Origin: Nannochloris sp. 'desiccata'
Taxonomy: Eukaryota; Chlorophyta; Trebouxiophyceae; Chlorellales; Chlorellaceae
Direction: 5' to 3'
Assembly (NCBI GenBank): GCA_019044685.2
Contig: JAGTXX020000006.1
Coordinates: 930,001 to 994,000, forward strand
Length of the DNA: 64,000 nt
Both the position numbers and the translations under genes were made by a program. Shown piece after piece: positions 1-10,183 of the stretch. The stretch's first letter is position 1. Each line of letters starts with the position of its first letter. Below the pieces are notes generated by a model. That model had not been told where the DNA came from, did no database searches, and saw nothing but the letters and a program-made list of their open reading frames with translations.

Positions 1-513
1 TCCTGCAGTATCTGTTGCTGGGCTGAGTAGAACGTGAAGTCGAGCTGTAATATCTTTGCCGTGTCTGCTATTATCCCATTCTATTTCCACTAGGAGGTCG
101 GCAGCTTGCTCGGTGAACTTAAGAGAGTATCGTTCTGTTGGTGGCTGATACTGAACCAGAGCTTCTAAAGCGTGTTTCATTCTGTCTGTAATGGTCTGTC
201 CTAATGAGAATTCATTCAAGTCTGCACAGATTTAAAAGAAGATAAGTTTCCTGATCAGATTAAATTTTGAAGATTAATTGATCTCGTTGTTGCAGCTGTC
301 CACCTTGGAAAACCTGCTTGATTCCGTACCTTGGCCGATCCATGCTCTTTGTCCGTCGGTAATCGTCAAGTTGAAGGTGGCGTCCATAAGCTCACTTGGT
401 TGGTCTAACTTTGCAATCAATTCAATGCCCGCGAACCATGTTGCTCCGTCGCTGGTTTGTACCTTGGAGCAGTAGAGTTGGGGGGCAGTAGCCTCAGAAT
501 CAGAATCCATCAT
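1..513 (-). CDS. XRCC4: XRCC4-like DNA end-joining protein, N-terminal part (cut by window edge)
   Basis: XRCC4 is the scaffold that binds and stabilises DNA ligase IV in non-homologous end joining in the nucleus. Exon 1 is 513-330 and exon 2 is 221-1. They join in phase 1 across a GTACGG...TGCAG intron, giving AWIGQ followed by DLNEFSLGQ. The segment FNLTITDGQRAWIGQ matches by eye the beta-sandwich head of XRCC4 (human has a TLTDGHSAWTG-like stretch), and the helix MKHALEALVQYQPPTERYSL fits the end of the head domain. The ATG of the MMDSDSEA start was chosen because upstream codons look like leader. The long coiled-coil stalk lies beyond the left edge. It is transcribed away from TRM5 with 221 bp between the starts. 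The family is poorly conserved, so a search of the complete protein should confirm it. Confidence 0.65.
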
Positions 514-734
514 GGAACATACAGATGTAAGACTAGTACTCTTTATGATGAAAAGCAGAATTTCGATCACTATTCAAAGTCCTCACACCGGCACACCGGG
601 GCCCGGAGGAAACCAAAACCAATATTTTGAAACAATGCATGATAACCGTTTACTCTCATTATATCTATCAAGTTATCTAGATTGCAATTAGGGTACGCAA
701 AGGCTAAATTGTACAGATGTTTTTCTAAAATCTG

Positions 735-2734
735 ATGCGAGCTTTTTTAAAATTACGAACGCATTCACAGCGCTTTACTACTCTAGCCTTCGCATCACAG
801 TCCTATAGATACGTCAACAAAGCAGCATTCCCTAGAATTTCGCCCATTAAGCCTACACGTCAATTAACAGCAATCTCTTGGCAGCCGACAAGAGCCACCA
901 TGGGTACTGGCGCCACCGCTGCAGTAGCCGTATCAAAACAGCCAATAGAAATGCCAGAAGCTCTTCCTCTTGACTTTGACAAGTCGCAATTCAACCGGGA
1001 TATCAATATCAAAGCATTGAAAATAACCAAAAAGCAATGCCACCGGTATTTGAAATTGTTTTACAAGTAAGAGCCCGGTGACTTTAAATTTTCTTTCTTT
1101 GAATTTTTGGAACCCGTTTACTTCCCTACCTTTTTTTTGTTATTACATCAGAACTTACGAATCACCCTATCTAGAACACAATAATAAAATCACTTTCTGT
1201 GTCTCTATTTTTCTTATTTTTTCTCAGCCATCTTCTTAATAAACCTAGATTAAGAAATGTTATGGACATACCGGGAGATGATGAATCACGCCTTTTGCTG
1301 CTCCAAGAAGGACTTACAATTGAAGGTATGTATAGCTAATTATTACTGTAACTATCATATTATTGAAATTATCAATCACACAGTGTCTTTTCCCATTCAT
1401 TTAACTCAATTTTCTCAAATTTATCCCTCTCTTTCCCCCGAAACAATTTTTTAAAGAATTCTCTGAGCGGCAAATTTCCGGGGAACCTTCCAGTCCTCCT
1501 CTTACCCTTCACGACATCATCACTCGAGACAGCCTTAAAATCACTGACGCTACCGTACAACTCACATACGATGATGTGTCATTAGGTGACGTCTTGCATC
1601 GATTGCTTCCAGAAAATATTGAAGTACCGTCTTCATTTGAACAAGTGGGTCACATTGCTCATTTAAATTTACGGGACGAGTTACTTCCGTACCGCAAAAT
1701 TATCGGAGCTGTACTGCTTGAAAAAAACCCAAGAGTAAAGACCGTAATTAATAAAGTAGGCACCATTGAAAACGAGTGGAGGGTGTTTACCATGGATCTG
1801 CTGGCAGGGGAAGACCTGACCGTCACTGAAGTTAAACAACACGGCGCTCGATTTTGTCTTGATTTTAGGAAGGTTTATTGGAATTCGCGGTTAGAAGCAG
1901 AGCATAAACGTCTTGTAGAACAGAAATTTAATAAAGGAGAAGTGGTTGTCGATGCGATGGCTGGGGTTGGGCCGTTTGCTGTTCCTGCAGGGCAAAAGGG
2001 CTGTTTGGTTCTTGCTAATGATTTGAACCCGGATTCGTATCACTGGCTGGTGGAAAACATCAATATTAATAAAGTGGGTTATACTGTATGTCCGTTTAAT
2101 TTAGATGGGAGGGAGTTTATGAGAAATGCAGCGGGAGGGAAGTTGCAAGTTGAGTTCACGTCGGTGGCGTCACCACAACAATCAAAAAAGAAAAAAAGAG
2201 AGAGGAAGAAACAAGAAGGAGAGCAAAAGACTGGAGAAGAAAATGATACCGTTCATGCTGCTGTCGTTACTGAAGAACCTAAAGCTGCTGTTCCCGATGC
2301 GCCTAGGTTTCCTGTACCTATTCCTCCTTTCCATCACATCGTTATGAATCTTCCAGCGACAGCTGTTGAATTTCTCGATGCTCTCAATGGGTCATTTGAC
2401 CCTGGGATGTGGAAAGGAAAGGATCTGCCCACGGTGCATGTATACGCATTTTTAAAAAAAGACGAGACAGTGCAAGGTAAGGACTGAGTGATAGGTAATG
2501 AAAGATTATATTTTGCTCTAATAGTTTTTTATCCCCGGACATCTCATTTTTTCGTTTGCAGATTTACAGCGTCGCATGGAGGCAGCATTGGGTGGTCCTT
2601 TGGAGTCTTCCAGTATAGAATTTTATTCTGTACGTGATGTTGCACCTAATAAACAGATGTTTTGTGCTTCATTTAGACTTCCAAAAGACATTGCATTTGC
2701 ATCCGTCGGTGACAAGCGGCAACGAACTGAATAA
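735..2734 (+). CDS. TRM5: tRNA (guanine-37-N1)-methyltransferase Trm5, with mitochondrial-type leader
   Basis: The enzyme makes m1G37 in tRNAs, preventing frameshifting. Exons 735-1066, 1228-1325, 1457-2476 and 2562-2734 keep one frame (phases 2, 1, 1) and give 540 residues. Visible family features are GHIAHLNLRDELLPYRKIIG, the SAM-binding DAMAGVGPFAVPA, NDLNPDSYHWL, the NLP motif in IVMNLPATAVEFLDALNGS, and a C-terminal VAPNKQMFC. A Lys/Glu-rich insert (KKKKRERKKQEGEQ) interrupts the catalytic domain just before the NLP motif and is probably disordered. Residues 1-55 are Arg/Ser/Thr-rich with almost no acids, like a mitochondrial presequence. Met56 sits in a perfect GCCACCATGG context, so a cytosolic/nuclear form starting there is likely. 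The gene converges on the JmjC gene. Confidence 0.93.
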
Positions 2735-2910
2735 GAGAGAAAAAAGCTATATAACTTGTTTGTTTCAGTATTTTTACTTTAAAGTCTACTTTATAGTAAA
2801 AGAGCATTAGATAGAATAAAGAATAATAGAAAGAATGCGTCTTTTAGTTGATATCTATCTATCTATAATTTACAAGTCCATTAATATTATTGTTCTGTCG
2901 AGCTGCTGAG

Positions 2911-4666
2911 CTACGTTCTTCCTCGTAATCTGAACCCAATAAACCGATAGAGATGCTGCCGTCTGCCGTGACCAAACATTCCACGAACTCCTTGCAAGAA
3001 ATGGGCTCTTTCATCGATATTAGGAGCTCTCCACCCAATTTCATTTTCGTGGTCTTGACAACACCCATGGCCGCGCTGAGCGCCATGCTCAGCGCTCGCA
3101 TTATCAATACTTGTATCATCATCTAATCCACGCTTTCTTTTTCCATTACTTCCATTGCGTCCATTAGTACCACCAGGAATACCAGCAGGAATACCAGCAG
3201 CCTGATTGTTGTTATTGCCACCGCTGACCCCCGCAAGGTACCGACCTTTTCTTTGATTCCATAGCGCTGGCCAATATTCACTTGAATACGGCTTCTTAAA
3301 CCCCTTTTCTGAAGAATCAGAGACATCAGGAGGATGTGTCCAGTAATTCAAAGCTAAATGAAAAGCAGGCTGTCCTCCTTTCTCCTCGTCGCCATCACTA
3401 TTACCGCTGTAGCTAGTGACTTCGTGAAACCATCCTGCAGGTACATATAAAGACTGCCCTGCTTCAATTTCAACTTCCAAAGCAGAGTCAACCCCAGGAA
3501 AATTTGGGAATCGGGCAAGAAGCTCTTTAGCAGGTAGATTCAAATTAATTTGACTGAAGCTATCTGGCTCCCCCGCAGTCCCAGTACCATCGTCAAGAAG
3601 ACGCTCTTTTATTGCAGCAGCTCCTGTAGTATCAGCCATCTCCATCGCTTCAAAATCATCGAAATCTCCAAACGCATCATCACTTAACGCATCTTCTAAT
3701 ACACCATCCAAAACAGCTTCAGCAGCAGCAAGGCGAGGTTTTGCCCCTTTTTCTTTCCTTGCTACTGCTGCCTCGGCCGCTTCCAGCTCAACCTCGGCAT
3801 CTCGTTTCTTCTTCCATGCGGCAACCTCACCCGCTTCAGATCCATCTGGAAGTATATTTCCTTGACTTTTAAAAACAATCCTTCCATTTGGATGAATCAT
3901 AGCAGCCTTCCCATGAAGATACAGCCTCGGCAGTGCTGATGCTGGGAATAATCGAAAGCGTTTTTTGCCATATAATAAAACATACAAATTATCATGAAAA
4001 TCCACATGTAAACCCGTAGTAGAGCCCTCAGGAGCACATCCCATCCACATATTCACTTGCTGGGGGACTAGATTACCTAATATTTCCGGTTGTATGGGGA
4101 AATCGGTAGCTAGGTAGGAAGTCGGCGGGGCCATAATCTCCGGATGGCCATCTGGAGCAGGTGCAACAGGTTGCGTGGTCATATATAAAGATGTATCCCC
4201 CTTTGAAAGTTTTTTTAAGACATCGCCGAACTTCATGTCGAGTTTAGAAGCGTCTCCTTGGCCGTAGGAGCCTTGTTCAGTGGTGCGGTGTTCGACTCTG
4301 ACAGCTACTTTGCCGGCGTGTTTTAAGAGGTAGTCTACTGTCCATTTGTCTGTAGCAGTCCATTCAGGATCAGTTGGGTGCCCATTTAAAAGAACCTGGA
4401 AGAAGAAAAGGGAGGCCATCAGGGTTGAAATAGGATGAGTTCATTTGAAAAGTGGTGTTTGGATACCTACCGCTCAATGCAATTGAAGATGACAAATTCT
4501 GTGTGAAGTTTTAGGATTCTGCGAAACTTACGGGCTTTCTCTGACTAATATAATCGCGCCAAAATATTTTAGGATCTACATCTGCATCAATTTTCTTTGC
4601 TTTTGTGCCTTCCCATCCTTTATAATTGTCTATAATCTTCCTACTGCGCCCAGTAGAGCGCGCCAT
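2911..4666 (-). CDS. JmjC/cupin-8 domain Fe(II)/2-oxoglutarate oxygenase
   Basis: Exon 1 (4666-4532) and exon 2 (4395-2911) join in phase 0 (AAGCCC|GTAAGT...TTCCAG|GTT), giving 539 residues. The junction reads QRKPVLLNGHP, the usual opening of JmjC domains. Iron ligands are visible as HVDFHDN (HxD) and a distal His in LYVPAGWFHEVTS; FHLALNYWTHPP follows. A long acidic, Ala/Glu-rich insert (about residues 240-320) splits the double-stranded beta-helix. Family members hydroxylate proteins or RNA; substrate and compartment cannot be read here. The domain order resembles plant cupin-like JmjC proteins rather than histone demethylases. The C-terminal tail after KRKRGLDDD is Asn/Gly-rich and low complexity. 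In the last 250 bp another frame is equally open, so the 3' end is less certain. Confidence 0.8.
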
Positions 4667-4783
4667 CTTTGTTAAATACCTTGATCTAACGTATTCACAT
4701 ATATAAATGTCATATTTTGTGTTCTAAAACGGCGGTTGAGACGCTGATGTTGGTCTGCCCGCTGACGCTTTCCTTTTCACAAC

Positions 4784-4810
4784 TTTTAGTCTCTACCGTA
4801 GAGACTAAAA
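4784..4810. repeat. Near-perfect palindrome, 13-bp arms with a 1-base centre
   Basis: The arms TTTTAGTCTCTAC and GTAGAGACTAAAA are exact reverse complements around a single C. The element lies about 120-145 bp upstream of the JmjC start codon. It could be a dimeric transcription-factor site or form a hairpin in RNA; the sequence alone does not decide. Confidence 0.85.
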
Positions 4811-4934
4811 CTAGTACTCAAATCTTTTTTTATAATTTTCAATACATTCGCTTATCATACAGAATGAGCTTCTCTAGGAGAAAACACTTACTGAAGATTG
4901 ACGCAGCAAGCTGCGTGGGTTTGTAATATATTCT

Positions 4935-5168
4935 TTATTCGACTGAATCTCTAATCCAATACATTACATGGGCACGTACCGATGCATTAGAACCGCCGAA
5001 TTGAGCGGCATCAGCACTGCGGATGAATCTAATATGTTGTCCGAAACAAAATGATGCAAAAGAAGATTGGATTTGTTGCAAACCGGGGGTCGAATCAAAA
5101 AAAGAATAAGAATGTGGTGGTATGGTGGAGATATAATATTTTTCTTTTAAATTTTGGTGGATTCTCAT
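4935..5168 (-). CDS. Hypothetical 77-residue protein just downstream of the ATP/ADP translocase
   Basis: An ATG-initiated frame begins 65 bp after the translocase stop codon on the same strand. The product (SYSFFDSTPGLQQIQSS in the middle, VRAHVMYWIRD near the end) has a protein-like composition with aromatic and hydrophobic residues, not the repetitive look of a shadow frame. No family was recognised. It could be a short gene of its own, a second reading frame on the translocase mRNA, or chance. Without transcript or conservation data the call is weak. Confidence 0.25.
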   Translation of the reverse strand: MRIHQNLKEKYYISTIPPHSYSFFDSTPGLQQIQSSFASFCFGQHIRFIRSADAAQFGGSNASVRAHVMYWIRDSVE

Positions 5169-5233
5169 GGGAAAGTGGTAGTAGTAGCAGTGGTATATCT
5201 ATCGGAATAGTCAAAGATATATCTTAACTGTAT

Positions 5234-7308
5234 TTACTCCACAATACCCTTCTCCTTCTGGGCATCAGCAAAACGCCAGTCGAGATCCTTGGCAGCCACA
5301 ATCCAAAGAATGGCAACACCAAGCAAGATCATACCCAAGTAAGGAGTAGAGGCCGCAAGAGAACCGAAGCCGATAATCATAAACTGCTGGATCAAAGCAC
5401 CACCAGACTTACCCAAGGGGTTGCAAATCACATCGATAGCAGCCTTACCCTTGGTCTTGGTCTCGTCATCAAGAGGAATGTAGGCCATCTCTTTGCAGGG
5501 ATCGAAAAGAGAGTATTTAGATGCCTTGGAGAAGATGTTCTGAGCAGCACCAACAAGCACAGCAGCGAACAAGGGGGTAAGACCGACGGTAGCCAAAGTA
5601 GGGGTGAGCACATCAGAGAACAAGACCAAACTGAAGAAGATCACACCGGTAATCAGCAACACACTGGGGGTGATGAGAGCAGCCATACCCCAACCAAATC
5701 TAGAGAAGATCCAGCGGGAGACAAGCATCATGGTGAAGGTCACAGCACCGGTAGCGGTGGAGAAATCACCCATAAAGGCAGAGTAATCATTGGGGTTAGG
5801 GAACTGGGCCTTGATCTTAGACTTCCAGGTAACCTCAACCAAGTTGATGGAAATACCGTAAGCAACGACAAGGAAGGCAAGATCACGGATATAGGGGGAG
5901 GCAGCCAAGAAACGGAAAGATTCACCGACAGACATGGGTTCTTTCTTCTTCTTTTCACGCTTGGGGATGGATTCCCGTACCTTGGGGACGACAGTCTTGT
6001 AAAGGTAGGCATGGACGGCCATGATGATGAAGCCACCGATAACAACCATACCCATGAGTCCCTTGAGGGAGAGACCCCATCCATCAACACCTTCAGGGAG
6101 ACCGGCACGGATCTGGGAGAAGATCTTGACGGCACGGCCAGAGAAGATCAAAGCAACATTGGCACCAAGACCGAAAAGAGGGTAGAATTGTTTAGCCTCA
6201 TCAACGGTGGTGATCTGGTTGGCAAGACCCCAGAAAAGGACGGAGACGACAACGGATCCCCACAACTCAGCCATCACGTAGAAAAGGCAGTAGGTCCAGT
6301 TACGGACAATGGCAATGGGGCCAGCAAAGCGAGGGCCCATGGTCTCCAGGAGGTTCTCGCAGTACGCGGTAGGGTGAAGAGCTTCACGCATAGGGTAGAA
6401 AACGAACGCAAAGGAAGCGAAGAAAGCAATGAAGGGGATGATGCAGGTATAGAAGAGCTGTTCAGAGGACAGAGTGTTGGACAACTTAGTGTAGATGATG
6501 GTGAAACCAATAGCCATGGGTAAATTGACCCAAGTCTTCAAAAAGGGGATAATCTCAGCACCTGAACCGGGGGCGGTAACGACAAGGACATCCTTGGTAT
6601 CGCGAAGGATGGTGTAGTTGAACAAGATGCTGGAAAAATATTAAAAGGAAAACAAGAAAAGGAAACGTGAGTGCAGGCACCGCGGCAAGATGGCAAATAG
6701 TAGCAGATCAAAATTATTAATACTTGAGAGTTAGAGTGCTGCAGGTTCTCTTACCAGAAGAACATGATTCCAAGAGGGATAATCTTCTGCCAGGTGAAGC
6801 TAGAAATCCCCATGAACTTCTTCTCATCACCAGCAGAGGCAGCAAGGACAGGCTTGGCAGCATCGGCATTAGCCTGGACACGGACGGAAGCGCGGCGGGG
6901 CAACTGGGGGATGCCAACAACACCGGCAGGCTTCTGAATCTGCGATAAAATCAACAATGTGCTTTGAAGTCAGAGGATGTCTCATCACCTCATCAATTTA
7001 CAAATGCCGACGGCCGTCGCGATCGACGCGGTGACCACTATGAAACCCGCGTGAATTGCAATCAAGCATCAATCTTATAATTATTTGACCACTTTAAGAC
7101 CAGAATGCATGATAGTAGCATAAGCCCTGCTCTCATCAATTAATGGCAAAGGGACTTTGGAACCCTAGAAACTTACCAAAGGCTGGCCGACCAACACAGG
7201 GCGAGTCAATCCGATCTTAGGAGCAGCAGCACGAGTCACAGACATGCGGGCGGTCACAGGTCTGGCCGTGGGCATTGCAGCCCTCGCAGCAGAGGCGAGC
7301 AGCACCAT
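5234..7308 (-). CDS. NTT: Plastid ATP/ADP translocase (NTT/AAA transporter family)
   Basis: The protein exchanges cytosolic ATP for stromal ADP across the inner plastid envelope. Exons 7308-7177, 6939-6755 and 6629-5234 (phases 0 and 2) give 570 residues. The spliced junction rebuilds FFCILFNYTILRDTKDVLVV, a hallmark of the family, followed by GAEIIPFLKTWVNLP and about eleven hydrophobic segments. The first ~75 residues are Ala/Arg/Pro/Val-rich and nearly free of acids, ending near RRASVRVQA, typical of a green-algal chloroplast transit peptide. The start at 7308 gives the longest such leader; internal ATGs at codons 12 and 22 are alternatives. A TATATAG lies 41-47 bases upstream. Confidence 0.95.
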
Positions 7309-8120
7309 CACGTGTAATAATGCGAGTCTAGGGGATACTACCCTCTTTCTATATAGACCAAAATAGGCTTTGTGAATTTATAAGGGCAATGTGCTTGAGG
7401 TGCGTGAGCCATGAACCAAACTTCCCTCCTGGTTCCAAAACTCTCACCGCCTGGATCTAAAGGGTGCCCGAATCAAAAAATTGAGTTGACAGCTACGAGT
7501 GCTCAACTCAGAAATGAGTTAAAAGTGAGACCTACCTCTGGTTATTTAAAGTTGCTTCACTATCGCTTGACTTGATGAAATGAAAGGGTGTAAGAGTTCC
7601 ACCGGAGTGCGGGTCTAATGACCTGAAGGACCGACCTTTTCATGGAAAATAAAAGAAGAAAAATTAACTGGCGTCGGTGGCGGAAAACAAAGTTTGTTGG
7701 GGTCAAAACAGGGCGGGGTTTTCTCGCCAAGACGCCGATAGATTCGCATGTAAATTCCTGAGGCTGGTTCATGCGACACAGCTTGTCATCTCTGAAAGGC
7801 TTTCCAGAGAGGTGCCCACATTTTAAACAGAATTAAAAAGCAAGTGCCCACACCGGTGGTACCATCACTCCTGCTGCCGGCCCACCCCGACCTTGACCCC
7901 CTCCAGCACTCCCGAACCTGTCGAGCCTAAAAGCGGAGCTTCACGCACAGTTTCTGCTAAGATGCCTGCCTTGTGCATCGCTGCTGTTGTTATGCTGGCC
8001 TAAAAAATTATACTATTTATCGATTTTATGCCACAATCTGTTCGAGAGCCCTTTTTTAAATTTTATTATATCTAGAAAAATAAAACATAGAAGTTACGTA
8101 ATAATTAATTATATTTATTA
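7309..8120. other. Intergenic: translocase promoter and PPIL4 3' region
   Basis: About 810 bp without a supported gene. Open frames here are short, lack family resemblance and have no splice partners. Apart from the TATATAG near the translocase start nothing distinct was found. Confidence 0.5.
7349..7355 (-). promoter_or_regulatory. Possible TATA box of the ATP/ADP translocase gene
   Basis: TATATAG on the minus strand, 41-47 bases before the chosen ATG. Its position suits a short-leader transcript. No other promoter element was recognised nearby. Confidence 0.35.
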
Positions 8121-9830
8121 TTACCGCCGATGAGATCTATCGTTATCACGGCTGTCTATCAGTCCCTTCCTTTCTTTGCCTCTACGTCTCTCCCTCTCCC
8201 TCTCTCTACTTTGACTGCGGCTCCTGTGCCGACGCTCACGGCGATCTCTACTTCTTGATCGTGACCTACTTCTCCTTCTCTCTTTCCCTCTTTTATCCTC
8301 TTTATACCGATCTCGACTACCCCCACGTCCACCATCTTTACGGTCTCTGTCTCTACTACAATCACGCCGTCTCTCAACACTGCCCCCGCCACCTATCCTG
8401 TCACCGCCCTTGCTTTCTTTCTTGTTATATTGCCTATGTGGCTTATTTCCACGGTTCCTTTCTACACCATTATCATCATCATCCAAAACTAAATCATACT
8501 TTCCACCCCCACCCCCATCGCCACCTCGTCTAAACTGATCTTTCAGATGTAGTTGTTCCCTACCTCCTCGCTCGTGTCCCTCAGCTTCCTTCATCAAGCC
8601 TGCATCACCTTTCCTCCCAAACTTACTAAATTGTTTCCACAGATGCGACACACTTTGTGAGAAATCAACTTTGATACGTCTATCATCGATTAGCACATTA
8701 TTCATTTTGAAATACGCTTCTTCACAGGCCTCTTTTGTATCGAATCCAATGAATCCATAATTAAGAGAATCCCCGGTTTTCCAATCTCGAATGATGTCAC
8801 AACTGGTCAACGTACCAAACCTACTAAAAATGATTTCTAAATCCTCTTCTGTAGTTACTGCATTCAATTTGCATATAAACAACATGTTTTCTGGTGGTGC
8901 AGCGTCTGCTTCGGGCAAATCACCGATCATTTCGAGTACGACCGCTCGGGATTTTGCTTCTTTATCTCGATTGGAGGCCTCTATCTCTTCCGGTGCGCGT
9001 GTTTCATCTTCAGGAATCCAGTCATCTTCAAGTCTACCGTCGTTGGCAAACTGGGGAGGTGGAGAAGCTTCAGGAATGTGGGATTCTAAGGGAGGAGGGT
9101 CAGGAAATGGGTCGTCCAAAATAATAGAATGTCGGATTCGGATATTTTGTAGTGGCCGTCCATTATCGTCAACAGGGACATCATTGATGGCTTCAATGAC
9201 ATCCCAGCCCTCTGCAACTTCACCGAATAACGTGTGTTTTTCATCTAGACTGTCTAAATTTTCTCCTGTGGTGATGTAAAATTGAGAAGCATTCAAATTC
9301 TCTCCAGCACCTGAGGAAGAAAAAATCAAGGCGGAAAATAAAATCACAAGGGGAGAGGCGGAGGACATGAACTGTTGATCTCAAAATACTGTTAATTGCT
9401 TTAAGAATTCTCCTATACTATACTTACTGGCCATTCCAACCATTCCTTTTCTTTTATGTTTCAGCTGTGGTCTGATTTCATCCTCAAAGAACCTTGCCTG
9501 CTCTCCGTAGAGAATGCCCCACACAGAGTCACCGCCTTTGCCTGTGTTTGTAGGGTCCCCAGTCTGAAGCAAAAAGTTCCTTTGGACGTTGTAAAATATA
9601 ACATTGTTGTAGTACTTTAGCTTGCAAAGCCTGGATAGCAAAAGAAGCAGGTTAGAGAAGAAGAGGAAAAAGAGGAAAAGTTGCAAGGGGGAGCGATCAA
9701 AAAATTGCAATTGATGTCGCAGCAAAGGGGAGTAAACTTACTTGATAAAGTTTTCGCATGCCTTGGGGCAATCATCAACATATAGATCTATGATAATGTC
9801 TCCTTTGGAGGTCTCCAAAATAACTGACAT
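8121..9830 (-). CDS. PPIL4: PPIL4/CYP59-type cyclophilin with RRM and RS-rich tail
   Basis: A nuclear peptidyl-prolyl isomerase that couples transcription and splicing factors. Exons 9830-9742, 9630-9428 and 9310-8121 (phases 2 and 1) give 493 residues, the usual length. The cyclophilin domain (about 1-165) shows [36 protein letters not shown] and [20 protein letters not shown]. The RRM (about 238-318) has LFICKLN and NYGFIGFDT, the RNP2 and RNP1 strands. The tail is Arg/Ser/Asp/Glu-rich ([19 protein letters not shown]), as in splicing-associated proteins. Plant CYP59 has a CCHC zinc knuckle after the RRM; none is visible here, so the layout is closer to animal PPIL4. It shares a 353-bp promoter with the divergent shugoshin gene. 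Confidence 0.93.
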
Positions 9831-10183
9831 GATTTGATCAGTTTTGAGTAAATGCTTGTTTAATTTGAGTCTTAATACATAAAACAGCAATCCACGCAGC
9901 CCTCCATGAGCGCGACAATATTTTTTATTTTATAGTGTCCAGGAATTTGTTACGAATTTGCAATTTTAGCCATTGCTCTACCTCGCTTTTGCTTTCAAAG
10001 TTTGTTCAGTGCAGTTGACCCTTTTCAGGAGGCTGTCTCCGCTATCTCCATGTATTTAGGAACTTTGCCGGGTGCTAGCTTGTAACATTTCATATTTTGT
10101 GTAATTAAACAATACTTAGATGGCACCTGTTACGCATAGAATTCGCAAATAAAGACCCAAAGCTCGCATCTTAGCCCAAACCA

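Larger units (their letters stand above)
4667..5233. other. Intergenic: JmjC promoter side and downstream region of the translocase gene
   Basis: The interval contains a 27-bp palindrome and a 77-codon open frame on the minus strand, listed separately. No tRNA or other RNA gene was recognised. The plus-strand frame from 4717 is short and unlike a protein. Confidence 0.5.

Noticed and set aside
5604..6523. Plus-strand frames opposite the ATP/ADP translocase
   Set aside because: Shadows of a long, codon-biased gene; charged and repetitive composition, no family.
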